The notes beneath the pieces are model-generated. The model did not search any database. It saw nothing but the letters and a program-made list of their open reading frames with translations, and was not told where the DNA came from. 32,820 bases of DNA, taken from assembly GCA_045612485.1 (NCBI GenBank), contig JAZKZE010000182.1, positions 1 through 32,820 on the forward strand, given 5' to 3'. This DNA comes from RGIG5327 sp045612485. GTDB taxonomy: Bacteria; Verrucomicrobiota; Lentisphaeria; Victivallales; UBA1829. The translations under genes and the position numbers were made by a program. Below are positions 15,650 to 24,096 of this stretch, piece by piece; the stretch's first letter is position 1; the number at the start of each line of letters is the position of its first letter.

Positions 15650-16915
15650 ATGAAGAAAATATCTATTCTCACCATTTTCACCTTGATCACCATGCTGGGG
15701 ATCTATTGTATGAGTTCCCTTGTCCGTTCCGGAATCCCCGGATCCATTTTTGATATTCTGCAAAAGGATTTTGCAACAAGTGCCGGAGTGATCTCCTCCC
15801 TGGGGATCTGCTTTACAGTAGTATATGCTCTGGATATGCTTCTTATCGGACCTCTTACAGACAAGTTCGGCGGGATACGGGTACTGGTCGCGGGAGCAAG
15901 TATGCTTCTTATTGGTTCAATACTTTTTGTATGCAGTAAAAATGTACCGCTTCTTATTGCCAGCAGACTGATAACCGGATTCGGATGCGGCTTTATTTAT
16001 TTGAGTATCGTCAAAGAGATCACAAGGATCTTCCCCACACAATACTTTGCCATGGTCATGGGGATGGTTTATCTTATGACCTATTCCGGAAGTATGCTTT
16101 CCACAAGTCCCCTTGTCTATTTCTGCGAAACATTCTCCTGGCGGCAGACGTTCAGCGGAATCGCCGTAATTATTGCCGTTTTTCTTGCAGGTTTCCTTAT
16201 CTGTTTTGCAAAAACCGCCCGTCCGGAGATCAAACCGGTTCCCATAAGTCTGAAAACATATCTCACGATCTTTAAAAATAAAGCCTGTCTGAAACTGTAT
16301 TACTGCATGGCATGCAACCTTGCCATCTTCTTTTTCGTACAGGGAGTCATCGGGAAAAAGTTTCTGGAAGATGTGACAAAATGTTCGTCAACTCAGGCGG
16401 CAAATGTGATTTTGATCTGTTCTGCCATTACATTGACCGAAATGTGTCTTATTGGAACGGTAAGTTTTGCCATGGGCAACAGACGCAAACCCTTTATCGT
16501 TTCCAGTGCTGTTTTTCAGCTTGCAAGCTGTCTTATGTTAAGCGGCGGGCTCTTGTTCAACGGTCCGTTCTGGCTTTTTGCCGCTGCGTTTTTCATTATG
16601 GCGGCGGGTTACGGTTTTTCCGGGATCTTTACGGCAATGGTAAAAGAATATAATCCGGAGGAAAATACGGCACTGGCGGTAGGCGCAGGAAATTTCTTCG
16701 GGAATATCTGTATAGCCTTCTTCTCCTTTGTTGCCGGATTGCTGCTGGATCTCTTCCGGTCGGAAGCAACCATTCAGGCTTCTGGAGTCATCCATTACCC
16801 GCCGAAAGCGTATCTGCTTTTATGGTTTGTCATCCTTCTCATGGTTCTTCCCATGCTGTATCTCTGCTGGATGACAAAAGAATCTTTCGGGAAAAACATC
16901 TCAAAAGAGCTGTAA
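15650..16915 (+). CDS. MFS transporter
   Basis: This 421-aa inner-membrane protein has about 12 hydrophobic segments in two halves. The MFS loop signature after the second segment is GPLTDKFGGIRVLV. The first half carries RLITGFGCGFIYLSIVKE, and a polar loop near residue 200 separates the halves. Its placement 20 bases after the alpha-galactosidase-like gene suggests it imports an oligosaccharide or galactoside for that enzyme, which is inference from context. The ribosome-binding site is poor (AGAGAT), so expression may depend on coupling. Its stop is three bases from the end of the convergent AraC gene and no terminator is visible. Confidence 0.9.
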   Translation: MKKISILTIFTLITMLGIYCMSSLVRSGIPGSIFDILQKDFATSAGVISSLGICFTVVYALDMLLIGPLTDKFGGIRVLVAGASMLLIGSILFVCSKNVPLLIASRLITGFGCGFIYLSIVKEITRIFPTQYFAMVMGMVYLMTYSGSMLSTSPLVYFCETFSWRQTFSGIAVIIAVFLAGFLICFAKTARPEIKPVPISLKTYLTIFKNKACLKLYYCMACNLAIFFFVQGVIGKKFLEDVTKCSSTQAANVILICSAITLTEMCLIGTVSFAMGNRRKPFIVSSAVFQLASCLMLSGGLLFNGPFWLFAAAFFIMAAGYGFSGIFTAMVKEYNPEENTALAVGAGNFFGNICIAFFSFVAGLLLDLFRSEATIQASGVIHYPPKAYLLLWFVILLMVLPMLYLCWMTKESFGKNISKEL

Positions 16916-16918
16916 AAA

Positions 16919-17731
16919 TCATTCCACCGTTCTGTATTTATCCCGGAAATTCTTCGGGGTAAGGGATGTCTTTGCGGAAAAGACCTTGGCAAAATAGTTG
17001 CCGGAGGAAAAACCGCAGTTTTCTGCAATTTCCCTGATGGATAAAGAGGTTTCTTTCAGCATGGTCATTGCCGCCTGAAGACGGGTATGGATGATATAAT
17101 CGGAAATACTTGTACCGTAAGTCTTTGAAAAAGACCGGCTCAAACTTCCCCTGTGCATATTGAGATTTTCCGCAAGCCGTTCCACAGACAGATCCGGATC
17201 GGCAAAAGAGGATTCAATAAGAGTGCGTACCTCCGTCATGGATTTTTCCGGACGGGCAGAAAAATGTTTTGCCAGCGGGATCTGTGTAAGGATCTGGAAT
17301 GCGGTATTGAGCGCATTCACCCGGTGCATAGCTGTATGTACCTGCAAATCGTTTCCCAGGGAAGTGAAAAGATGTACCGGACATGTCCCGGCTTTGTTCA
17401 CCCCGGGTACAAGTCCTGTGATCTGGAAAAAATTCCTTGCATGTTCCCCGGCAACTGAAAGCCAGCAGTAATGAAAAATGTCGACAGGATCATATTTGTG
17501 CAGGGAATCCGGCGGATAATACCATACACAGCCGGGCTTTACTGTATAAACCTTATTATGAAAAAAAAACTTTCCGCATCCGCTTACCGGCCAGAAGATC
17601 TCTCCGAAATCTACATTGCGTACCTGTTCCGGATCCCCGGGGACAAGAGTGAAATCCCCACAGGAACGCACATACAGTTTCAGGGAATTATCCTCCCCCC
17701 AGAATGCCATTTTTCGTTTGGATACTTCCAT
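16919..17731 (-). CDS. AraC-family regulator, divergent from the nine-gene operon
   Basis: The 270-aa product has an N-terminal cupin-type sensor domain (about 30-130; FFFHNKVYTVKPGCVWYYPPDSLHKYD) and a C-terminal double helix-turn-helix (about 175-268). The HTH region holds SVERLAENLNMHRGSLSRSFSKTYG and the signature IREIAENCGFSSGNYFAKVFS...LTPKNFRDK. It is transcribed away from the GH2 gene across a 151-base gap that contains a direct-repeat operator. It is therefore the likely activator of the GH2 operon and perhaps controls itself. The start at 17731 has AAAGGG 13 bases upstream; a second Met seven codons in is an alternative. Confidence 0.95.
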   Translation of the reverse strand: MEVSKRKMAFWGEDNSLKLYVRSCGDFTLVPGDPEQVRNVDFGEIFWPVSGCGKFFFHNKVYTVKPGCVWYYPPDSLHKYDPVDIFHYCWLSVAGEHARNFFQITGLVPGVNKAGTCPVHLFTSLGNDLQVHTAMHRVNALNTAFQILTQIPLAKHFSARPEKSMTEVRTLIESSFADPDLSVERLAENLNMHRGSLSRSFSKTYGTSISDYIIHTRLQAAMTMLKETSLSIREIAENCGFSSGNYFAKVFSAKTSLTPKNFRDKYRTVE

Positions 17732-17735
17732 GTTA

Positions 17736-17769
17736 CAATTTTACCCTTTCATATCACAATTTTACTCTT
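17736..17769. promoter_or_regulatory. AraC-type operator: two 13-nt direct repeats 21 bases apart
   Basis: CAATTTTACCCTT (17736-17748) and CAATTTTACTCTT (17757-17769) differ at one base and lie on the same face of the helix, two turns apart. The second repeat covers the first two bases of the -35 box of the GH2 operon, as in class II AraC activation. The first covers the presumed ribosome-binding site of the AraC gene, which also allows autoregulation. Confidence 0.75.
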
Positions 17770-17795
17770 GCAAAACATATTTTTCAGTCTATAAT
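17768..17795 (+). promoter_or_regulatory. Sigma70-type promoter of the nine-gene carbohydrate operon
   Basis: TTGCAA (17768-17773) and a consensus TATAAT (17790-17795) are 16 bases apart, about 85 bases before the GH2 start. Confidence 0.7.
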
Positions 17796-17882
17796 ATACT
17801 ATACGGTTAAATTCTATACTTTTCAAATGAAAGAATGAATGTATTTCCAAATATATAAAAAGATGTTACAGAAAGGAAAAGG

Positions 17883-19523
17883 ATGAGAAAGACGGAAAAC
17901 CTTAACGGAATCTGGGACTTTGCCTACACCGGGGCGGAAAAACCAATTCTTCCCGTTGCAACAAATGAATTTATGCCTGTTCCCGGCTGTTTTGACCTGA
18001 TGGAACCCCATTGCGGAAAAAGAGGGTATGCTGTCCTCACAAGAAAGGTCTTTACCGGCGGGACTGTGGAACTTTTCATTGACGGGGCGGGTCTGGACTG
18101 CGAAGTATATTTCGATGATAAAAAGATCGGCTTTATGAAATTTGCCTATATGCCTGAAAACTTTATCTTTGATGCAGGAGAGGAAAAGGAACATACTCTC
18201 ACCCTTATCCTGAATAATCAGTACAATGCCCAGTTTGCCCCCTATAACGACTTTTTCGGTTACGGCGGAGTCTATGGGGATGTGACCATTACCAGACTTG
18301 ACCCCACACATATTACAGCCATCCGTATTGCCACAGAGGATTACAAAACAGGAAAGATCCGTCTGTGGGGGGAAGCAAGCAGAAATTATACAGGAAAAGC
18401 AAAGATCGCCTTTGATACAGGATATACCCTGGACGGGGATTTTGCTGACGGCAAACTGGAAATGGAGATCACCCTCCCCCAATATAAATTATGGAACGCA
18501 GATACCCCCAATCTGCATACCGTTACCCTCACCCTTCCGGAAGGGGATGAAAAGACAGAAACATTCGGTATAAGAAGCGTATGGACTGAAGGAAGAAACA
18601 TCCTTGTCAACGGCAGAAGAGTAAAATTGTACGGCGTAAATCGGCATGAAAGTCATCCCACATTCGGTGCCGCCATGCCTGCCCAGCTCATCGCCTATGA
18701 TCTGAAACTTCTGAAGGAAGCGGGTTTCAACTTCATCCGGGGCAGTCACTATCCCCAGCGGAAAGTATTTCTGGATCTCTGTAATAAAATGGGCTTTTTC
18801 GTCTGGGAGGAAACTCTGGGCTGGGATGTAAAAGCTCCTAAACTTCATTCCGAAGAGTTCCTGAAAGATCAGCTGGAAGAAGCGGAAAAACTTACTTATA
18901 AGAGTTTCAGTTACCCCTGTATCATCATCCGGGGCTATCTCAATGAGAATGAAAGCGAAAAAGAAGAAACCAAACCTCTTATCAAAGCTCTTTACGACAA
19001 GATCCGTTCCATTGATAAATATACTCTCATTTCCTACTCCTCCAACCGTTATGAAAAGGATGTGTGTACGGATATACCTGATGTTATCGCCATGAATCCC
19101 TATCCCGGCTGGTATGATGCCTGCTATGAAGAGATCTCCGGCATCCATAATGTGAAAAGAGTTCTGCATGAACTTTCAGAAAAAATGCCCAAAGACAAAC
19201 CCTATCTTATTACCGAGATCGGGGGAGAGGCTCTTCTGGGATTCCGTGACCCCATCAAAGCCCGCTGGACAGAAGATTATCAGGCGGAACTTCTTATGGA
19301 ATGTACTTCTTACGCTCTGGGGGAAGATGAATGTGCCGGCCTTTCCATCTGGCACTTTGCCGATACAAGAAGTTATATCACAGGCGACGGCATCTACGGC
19401 AGAGCAAGAGGCTACAACAATAAAGGTATCCTTGATGAGTTCCGCCGTCCGAAACTTTCCTGGACCTTTTTAAGAAAAATGGTAAAGGAAAAATATTCCT
19501 GTCTCATTGAAAAAGAGAAATAA
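17883..19523 (+). CDS. Glycoside hydrolase family 2 (beta-galactosidase/glucuronidase-like)
   Basis: The 546-aa product shows the GH2 order: an N-terminal sugar-binding jelly roll (about 1-140; LNGIWDF, YVGGVYGDV-like FFGYGGVYGDV), an immunoglobulin-like domain (about 145-235) and a TIM barrel (about 236-546). Barrel motifs are LYGVNRHESHP, FNFIRGSHYP, the acid/base Glu 357 in YLNENES, and the nucleophile Glu 445 in LITEIGGEA. It is shorter than LacZ and lacks C-terminal extra domains. No signal peptide is present, so it is likely cytoplasmic. AGAAAGGAAAAGG precedes the start. It is the first gene of the operon and directly follows the AraC operator. The sugar (galactose, glucuronate, mannose) cannot be fixed by eye. 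Confidence 0.92.
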   Translation: MRKTENLNGIWDFAYTGAEKPILPVATNEFMPVPGCFDLMEPHCGKRGYAVLTRKVFTGGTVELFIDGAGLDCEVYFDDKKIGFMKFAYMPENFIFDAGEEKEHTLTLILNNQYNAQFAPYNDFFGYGGVYGDVTITRLDPTHITAIRIATEDYKTGKIRLWGEASRNYTGKAKIAFDTGYTLDGDFADGKLEMEITLPQYKLWNADTPNLHTVTLTLPEGDEKTETFGIRSVWTEGRNILVNGRRVKLYGVNRHESHPTFGAAMPAQLIAYDLKLLKEAGFNFIRGSHYPQRKVFLDLCNKMGFFVWEETLGWDVKAPKLHSEEFLKDQLEEAEKLTYKSFSYPCIIIRGYLNENESEKEETKPLIKALYDKIRSIDKYTLISYSSNRYEKDVCTDIPDVIAMNPYPGWYDACYEEISGIHNVKRVLHELSEKMPKDKPYLITEIGGEALLGFRDPIKARWTEDYQAELLMECTSYALGEDECAGLSIWHFADTRSYITGDGIYGRARGYNNKGILDEFRRPKLSWTFLRKMVKEKYSCLIEKEK

Positions 19524-19558
19524 ACGGTTAAATTAATATAGAGAAGAAAGGAAAAAAG

Positions 19559-22500
19559 ATGAAAAAACTCTACTCATTTCTCCTGACGGCTGCAGTTTTG
19601 CTTGTATCAACGGCAAGCAGAGCTGACGATCTTGCCTACAATGTCTATCAAATGAAAAAAGCCCCCGTCCTTGACGGAAAACTGGACGATGAGGCCTGGA
19701 AAGACATCCCTGAAGCTACCGGCTTTGCCGATATGTACACAGGGAAATTATCCGCCGCAAGACAGAGTACTTTCAAAATCGGTCATTACAACGGCAATCT
19801 TTATGTTGCCGCAAAGTGTTATGAACCGGATACAAAAAATATCAAAACCGATAAAAATCATTACCGTGACGGCTGGTATCCTGACGATCATCTGGAATTT
19901 TTCGTTGCAAAGGAATTGAAGGCAAAACAGAAAGCGCAATTCGTTTATAACAGTCAAGGCAGCCGCTGGTGTAATCTTACCGCCCACGGAACTTCCGATC
20001 AATGGGATGCCGCCGCAAGTATCGGCAAAGACTCCTGGGTGACAGAAGTAAAGATCCCCCTCGCCCTTGCCGGTATCGGTAAGGACTGTATGACCAAACC
20101 TTATTATTTCAATCTTGCCCGCATTGCCAATAAAAACCGTTCCAAAGAGATCTATTCCTGCTATGCGCCTGTGGGAACCGGCTTCGGCAATACTGCAAAA
20201 TATGTAAAGATGAATTTCAAAGGCATTGCAAAGAAGGCGGAAACTTCTTCCGATGAAAAACGTTTGAACCGTTTGGGCAAATGGAGCAAAATGAGATTGT
20301 GGAAAATGGGATATGTAAAGGAAGACTTCCTCAATAAGGAAAAGACCGATCCTGCCACAAAGAAATTCCTTGCCATGAAACAGGAAGCGAAAAAACTCCT
20401 GAAAGAGAAAGATCTTGGCAAAGTATTGAGTTTCATCTCCTCCTACGAAAAACTTTCTGCGGATCTGGGCAGACCTGCGGTCAACTCCATTTTCGATATC
20501 AAAACAAAAGATGCCGCAGTCAAAGTTTATGTTGACGGTAAAGTCCTTGACAAAAATTCCGCCGGAAAATATGAAGTAAACTTTGTGGAAGGCATTACCA
20601 CCATTGCTGTGGAATGTACCGCAAAAGGCTCCGATCCCAAAGTTGCCCTCAAACTTCTTTCCTGCTCCGAAACAGACGGCAACTGGAAATATTCTGAGTC
20701 CGCCGGGAAAAACTGGACAGAAAGAGCATTTAACGACAGCAAGTGGAAAGAACTGAAAACAACCGGATTTTTCTGGGAAAAGGGAGCAGAAAAACTCTAT
20801 TTGCGTCAGCATGTTCTTTACAACCGTTCCCATGACGGTCCCGACCGCTGCCTCAATCCTCTTGTAAGGGAATGGGGTTTTTCTCTGGATTCCACAGAAC
20901 CCATTTTCCTCGCATTGTATCCTCCGGTAAAAGATCTCAATGGAGAGTATGAATTCACACTGGATCTGCCTGCAGGGTTCCGTCTTCTGGATATGAAACA
21001 CGCTTATTCTGCCGGTTGGTGGGGCAGCAAAGTAAAGATGAACTGCATCCCCACTTCCGTAACAAAGAAAGCCATTACTGTCAAAGGGAAGAAATATACC
21101 CGCTATGTTCTCAAATATGCGGCAGACGATGTAAGCAGTAAATATACCCACCCAACCATCCTTCCCGTGAAACTGGATTCCTCCAGAAAAGCCGGGGAAA
21201 AGGATTCCTTCTATTTCCGCAGAAAACAGGCTGGCAACTTTACAGAACTTACCCAGACACTGCCTGTTGTCATCCTTCCTGCCATCAACGGAAGAATGGC
21301 AAAAGAGTTCATGGTCTCCATGTACTGCTCCCGTCCCTACTTCGGGGCAAACGTTTCTGATGAAGCACTTACAGAACTTATGAAGACTGCCTTCAAAGGA
21401 GGTCTCAATACCTGGATCCATCAACCCACGACCAAACAGACTCCCTATTTCAAACTCTTCAAGAAACTTCTTGCAGATGCCAATGTGAAACAGATCGCCC
21501 ATTTCGGCAACTTCCCCGCATGGAGAGGAAGTCTGCGTCCCGGGGAACTGCGTTCCTTTGTGGAAAAAACTCCCGGAGCAAGGGCAAGATACTTTAATGA
21601 CTTCCCTGCCAATGTATATCACAGTACCGATCTGAAAACCTTGAAGAAAAACTGGTGGGCCGCCGCCATGTACTGCCCCACCTATGTCACTACTGCCGGC
21701 AGAGAAAAATTCATCCAGACACTGGCAAATGACCTTACCAGATACTTTGATTGCTTTGACGGGAAACTTTCCGCCTACTGGATCAACTGGGAATCCGAAC
21801 CCTGGCAGGCCTCCAATGCCTATCTGCACGCAAAAACCGGGCTTGGTTCCTATTGCTTCTGCAACGATTGTAAAAAGGTCTTCTACAAGAGCGTCGGACT
21901 GCCTGAAAACAGCAACATAAGCGATGAAGAGATCTATAAAAAATATTACAATGAATGGAAACTTCACCGTTACAAACTGGACGGTGCCGTTCAGGGATTG
22001 ATCAGGGAAGCCTGTAACAGGATCGGTCTGAAATATATGGTCTATTCCTGGCTGGTACAGGAGCCCTTCTGGATCGCCTGCAAAGGCAAAATCGACTATG
22101 CCTTCCCCGGCTGTCCCGGAAACGCTCCGGCAACTTCCTCCAATCAGGAATATATGGATAAGGCAATGACATTCTTCCGGGAAAAACTGGGAATGAACAA
22201 AGTTCTTGCCCAGAGATTTGTATTCTTCGGTACTTACTATTCCACCAACGGCCCCGGCGGGAACCTGAAATACGGTGTCATGTCCCCCGACGGCTACATT
22301 GATGCAAAGAGCTGGAAAAGCCAGCTTATCCGTGTTGCCGCAACCATGCACGGCGGATGCGACCTTCAAAGTTCCATGGAGTGTATCGGCGGAATCATGT
22401 ACTGGATCGGGGAAGCCACAAGAGCCATTTCTGACTATGAAGATCTTTTCCTGAACGGGGAAAGAAAAGACACTCTTGCGGTCTCCAAAGATATCAAATA

Positions 22501-22711
22501 TCCGAATCTTCTTGTCCTGACCAAAGGGAAGGAACGCCTTATACTGCTTTTCAACGAAGGAAGCAAACCTGTCACCGTTGACTTGGAAAACAAATCTCTT
22601 GTCAAAGGTCAGAAAGCCTCCATCTGGAACAGTAAGACAATAGTGAAAGATCCGGCAAAAATGCGTGTCACCATTCCGGAAAATGATGTAATTCTCATTC
22701 ATATCAAATAA
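19559..22711 (+). CDS. Large secreted glycosidase-like protein with CBM9-type domain
   Basis: The 1050-aa product has a signal peptide (about 1-22, ending SRA). A family-9-type sugar-binding domain follows (about 28-225; APVLDGKLDDEAWKDIP, WYPDDHLEFFV). Next come a helical linker, a beta-sandwich with GH2-like FNDSKWKELKTTGFFWEKG (about 390-430), further beta sequence, and a C-terminal TIM-barrel region (about 580-980). The barrel includes YWINWESEPW, whose Glu is an acid/base candidate, CFCNDC (Cys 766, 768, 771) and a conserved-looking GGIMYWIGEATRAI. I cannot assign a CAZy family. It probably attacks extracellular or periplasmic polysaccharide. It starts 35 bases after the GH2 gene. Codon use leaves a long meaningless antisense frame over it. 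Confidence 0.85.
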   Translation: MKKLYSFLLTAAVLLVSTASRADDLAYNVYQMKKAPVLDGKLDDEAWKDIPEATGFADMYTGKLSAARQSTFKIGHYNGNLYVAAKCYEPDTKNIKTDKNHYRDGWYPDDHLEFFVAKELKAKQKAQFVYNSQGSRWCNLTAHGTSDQWDAAASIGKDSWVTEVKIPLALAGIGKDCMTKPYYFNLARIANKNRSKEIYSCYAPVGTGFGNTAKYVKMNFKGIAKKAETSSDEKRLNRLGKWSKMRLWKMGYVKEDFLNKEKTDPATKKFLAMKQEAKKLLKEKDLGKVLSFISSYEKLSADLGRPAVNSIFDIKTKDAAVKVYVDGKVLDKNSAGKYEVNFVEGITTIAVECTAKGSDPKVALKLLSCSETDGNWKYSESAGKNWTERAFNDSKWKELKTTGFFWEKGAEKLYLRQHVLYNRSHDGPDRCLNPLVREWGFSLDSTEPIFLALYPPVKDLNGEYEFTLDLPAGFRLLDMKHAYSAGWWGSKVKMNCIPTSVTKKAITVKGKKYTRYVLKYAADDVSSKYTHPTILPVKLDSSRKAGEKDSFYFRRKQAGNFTELTQTLPVVILPAINGRMAKEFMVSMYCSRPYFGANVSDEALTELMKTAFKGGLNTWIHQPTTKQTPYFKLFKKLLADANVKQIAHFGNFPAWRGSLRPGELRSFVEKTPGARARYFNDFPANVYHSTDLKTLKKNWWAAAMYCPTYVTTAGREKFIQTLANDLTRYFDCFDGKLSAYWINWESEPWQASNAYLHAKTGLGSYCFCNDCKKVFYKSVGLPENSNISDEEIYKKYYNEWKLHRYKLDGAVQGLIREACNRIGLKYMVYSWLVQEPFWIACKGKIDYAFPGCPGNAPATSSNQEYMDKAMTFFREKLGMNKVLAQRFVFFGTYYSTNGPGGNLKYGVMSPDGYIDAKSWKSQLIRVAATMHGGCDLQSSMECIGGIMYWIGEATRAISDYEDLFLNGERKDTLAVSKDIKYPNLLVLTKGKERLILLFNEGSKPVTVDLENKSLVKGQKASIWNSKTIVKDPAKMRVTIPENDVILIHIK

Positions 22712-22719
22712 ATCATCTC

Positions 22720-22745
22720 CTCCCCCGGAACCGAAACCGGGGGAG
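22720..22745 (+). other. Strong intercistronic hairpin without T tract
   Basis: A perfect 9-bp G+C-rich stem (CTCCCCCGG / CCGGGGGAG) with an 8-base loop lies between the 1050-aa glycosidase gene and the pseudopilin gene. AAAATAAC follows instead of T residues, so it is not a standard terminator. It may protect or process the mRNA so that upstream and downstream genes are expressed at different levels. Confidence 0.7.
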
Positions 22746-22774
22746 AAAATAACAAAAAGAAAGGATGCTGAAAA

Positions 22775-23542
22775 ATGAGCAGGAAAAAATTTACAGCGGA
22801 AAAGGAATTTCATTCATCCGCAGGTCTGCGGATGAACCGTTCCCGGTTCACTCTGATCGAACTTCTCGTAGTTGTTGCGATCATTGCCATTCTTGCAGGA
22901 ATGCTTCTTCCCGCATTGAACAATGCAAGAAATACCGCACGGTCAATGGCGTGTGTCAATAATATGAAACAGTTGGGACTTGTGACCCAGATGTATGTGG
23001 CAGATCAGAAAGAACAGCTGATGCCTTTGTATGACACCCCTCTTTCCCGTCCGTGGACACAGGCGTTCAGCAATACAGGATACATCAAATGGCAGCTTCA
23101 GGATTCCATCACCTACGGGAAAAAGAATCTGAAAGATGGCAAATGGATGTACTGTCCTTCTTATGCACCCAAAGGAATGCTGGCAGATGGAGCCCCCACA
23201 AGTTATGTTGATGTTTACGGGAGAAATTCCTACTGTCAGACAAACTTCAAACAGTTGAAAAACCCCAGTACCCATCCCTACTATCTGGATTCCATGACCA
23301 CCCAGACCGGCGGCCATTACCGCTTTCAGGTTTACGGAATAGACAGAAACGGTTACTGGAAGATCCACATGCGTCACAGCAAAAAAGCCAATATCGCTTT
23401 TGGTGACGGGCATGTAGCGGCAATGAACCGTGCAGAGATCGCCAAATTTGATGAAAATCCCGTTAAACAGACCTTTGTTTATTCGGATCTTACCAAACAG
23501 CTTTTTGGCAACTTCTATTTCATCATCCACAACAATTTCTAA
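22775..23542 (+). CDS. Pseudopilin-type protein with H-X9-DG motif
   Basis: The 255-aa product has a long leader (25 residues if the ATG at 22775 is used, which AAAGGA precedes). It then carries the prepilin motif FTLIELLVVVAIIAILAGMLLPALNNAR. A shorter start at 22832 is possible but has a poorer ribosome-binding site. The C-terminal part carries the H-X9-DG motif intact (HSKKANIAFGDGHV), typical of the DUF1559-like pseudopilins that are greatly expanded in Planctomycetes and Lentisphaerota. It is predicted to be inserted in the inner membrane and processed by a prepilin peptidase. It lies between two secreted-protein genes of the operon. Its role in polysaccharide use (docking, surface display, secretion) is unproven. 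Confidence 0.94.
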   Translation: MSRKKFTAEKEFHSSAGLRMNRSRFTLIELLVVVAIIAILAGMLLPALNNARNTARSMACVNNMKQLGLVTQMYVADQKEQLMPLYDTPLSRPWTQAFSNTGYIKWQLQDSITYGKKNLKDGKWMYCPSYAPKGMLADGAPTSYVDVYGRNSYCQTNFKQLKNPSTHPYYLDSMTTQTGGHYRFQVYGIDRNGYWKIHMRHSKKANIAFGDGHVAAMNRAEIAKFDENPVKQTFVYSDLTKQLFGNFYFIIHNNF

Positions 23543-23559
23543 CATAAAAGGAGAAAAAA

Positions 23560-24069
23560 ATGAAATTCAAATCTGTTGTCACCATCGCCGCATTTGCCTT
23601 TGCTGCATTCACCGCATTTGCCGCAGAAACTGTTCTTGATATCAATGGAGCATTCAAAGGCGCCCCCATCCCTACAGGCTGGGCACAGAACAGACCCGGA
23701 AACTGGGATAAAGATGGCAAATTCACCATCAAACAGATCCCGGAAATCGAAAAAACCGCACTTGCCTTTGAATCCCAGGGCAAAAAAATGCACCTTTATA
23801 CCAGAAAAGGTATCAAAGTAAAAAAAGGTGATACCATTGAAGTGAAATTCATGGCAAAGGGCAAAGGAAACGGCTTTATCGGGCTTTACAATTACCCTGC
23901 AGGAAGTCTCAATGGTCAGGGCTTCAAAGTCTCCGAAGACTGGGCTGAAATCACTAAAAAATATGTGATTTCTTCTGATAAGATCAAAGAAGTGAGAATC
24001 GTTTTCGGACTTCAGACCGGCGGCAGTGTGGAATATATGGACTTTTCCGCAAAGCTCATTACAAAATAA
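23560..24069 (+). CDS. Small secreted beta-rich protein, possibly carbohydrate-binding
   Basis: The 169-aa product begins with a signal peptide (cleavage near residue 21, AFAAFTAFA). The mature part has the alternating pattern of a jelly-roll beta sandwich (KGAPIPTGW, IEVKFMAKGKGNGFIGLYNY, EVRIVFGL, VEYMDFSAKL). The segment with MAKGKG resembles the C-terminal beta sandwich of the DUF4838 glycosidase elsewhere in the window (SFRAKGKGVLDIWG). This suggests a free-standing version of a binding domain that is elsewhere fused to an enzyme. AAAGGAG precedes the start. It follows the pseudopilin by 17 bases and is surely in the same operon. No catalytic motif is visible. Confidence 0.75.
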   Translation: MKFKSVVTIAAFAFAAFTAFAAETVLDINGAFKGAPIPTGWAQNRPGNWDKDGKFTIKQIPEIEKTALAFESQGKKMHLYTRKGIKVKKGDTIEVKFMAKGKGNGFIGLYNYPAGSLNGQGFKVSEDWAEITKKYVISSDKIKEVRIVFGLQTGGSVEYMDFSAKLITK

Positions 24070-24096
24070 AAAGCAAGTCAGAGAGGAAAGTGTGTC

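Noticed and set aside
22720..22745. Terminator between the 1050-aa glycosidase and pseudopilin genes
   Set aside because: The stem is strong, but AAAATAAC follows in place of a T run on the plus strand, and the minus strand has no T run either.
19748..22813. A 1021-codon open frame on the minus strand opposite the 1050-aa glycosidase gene
   Set aside because: The plus-strand protein has a signal peptide and recognisable domains. The minus frame has low-complexity Cys/Phe/Gly-rich sequence and no ribosome-binding site or motif. It stays open because the sense gene avoids the codons that would create stops.
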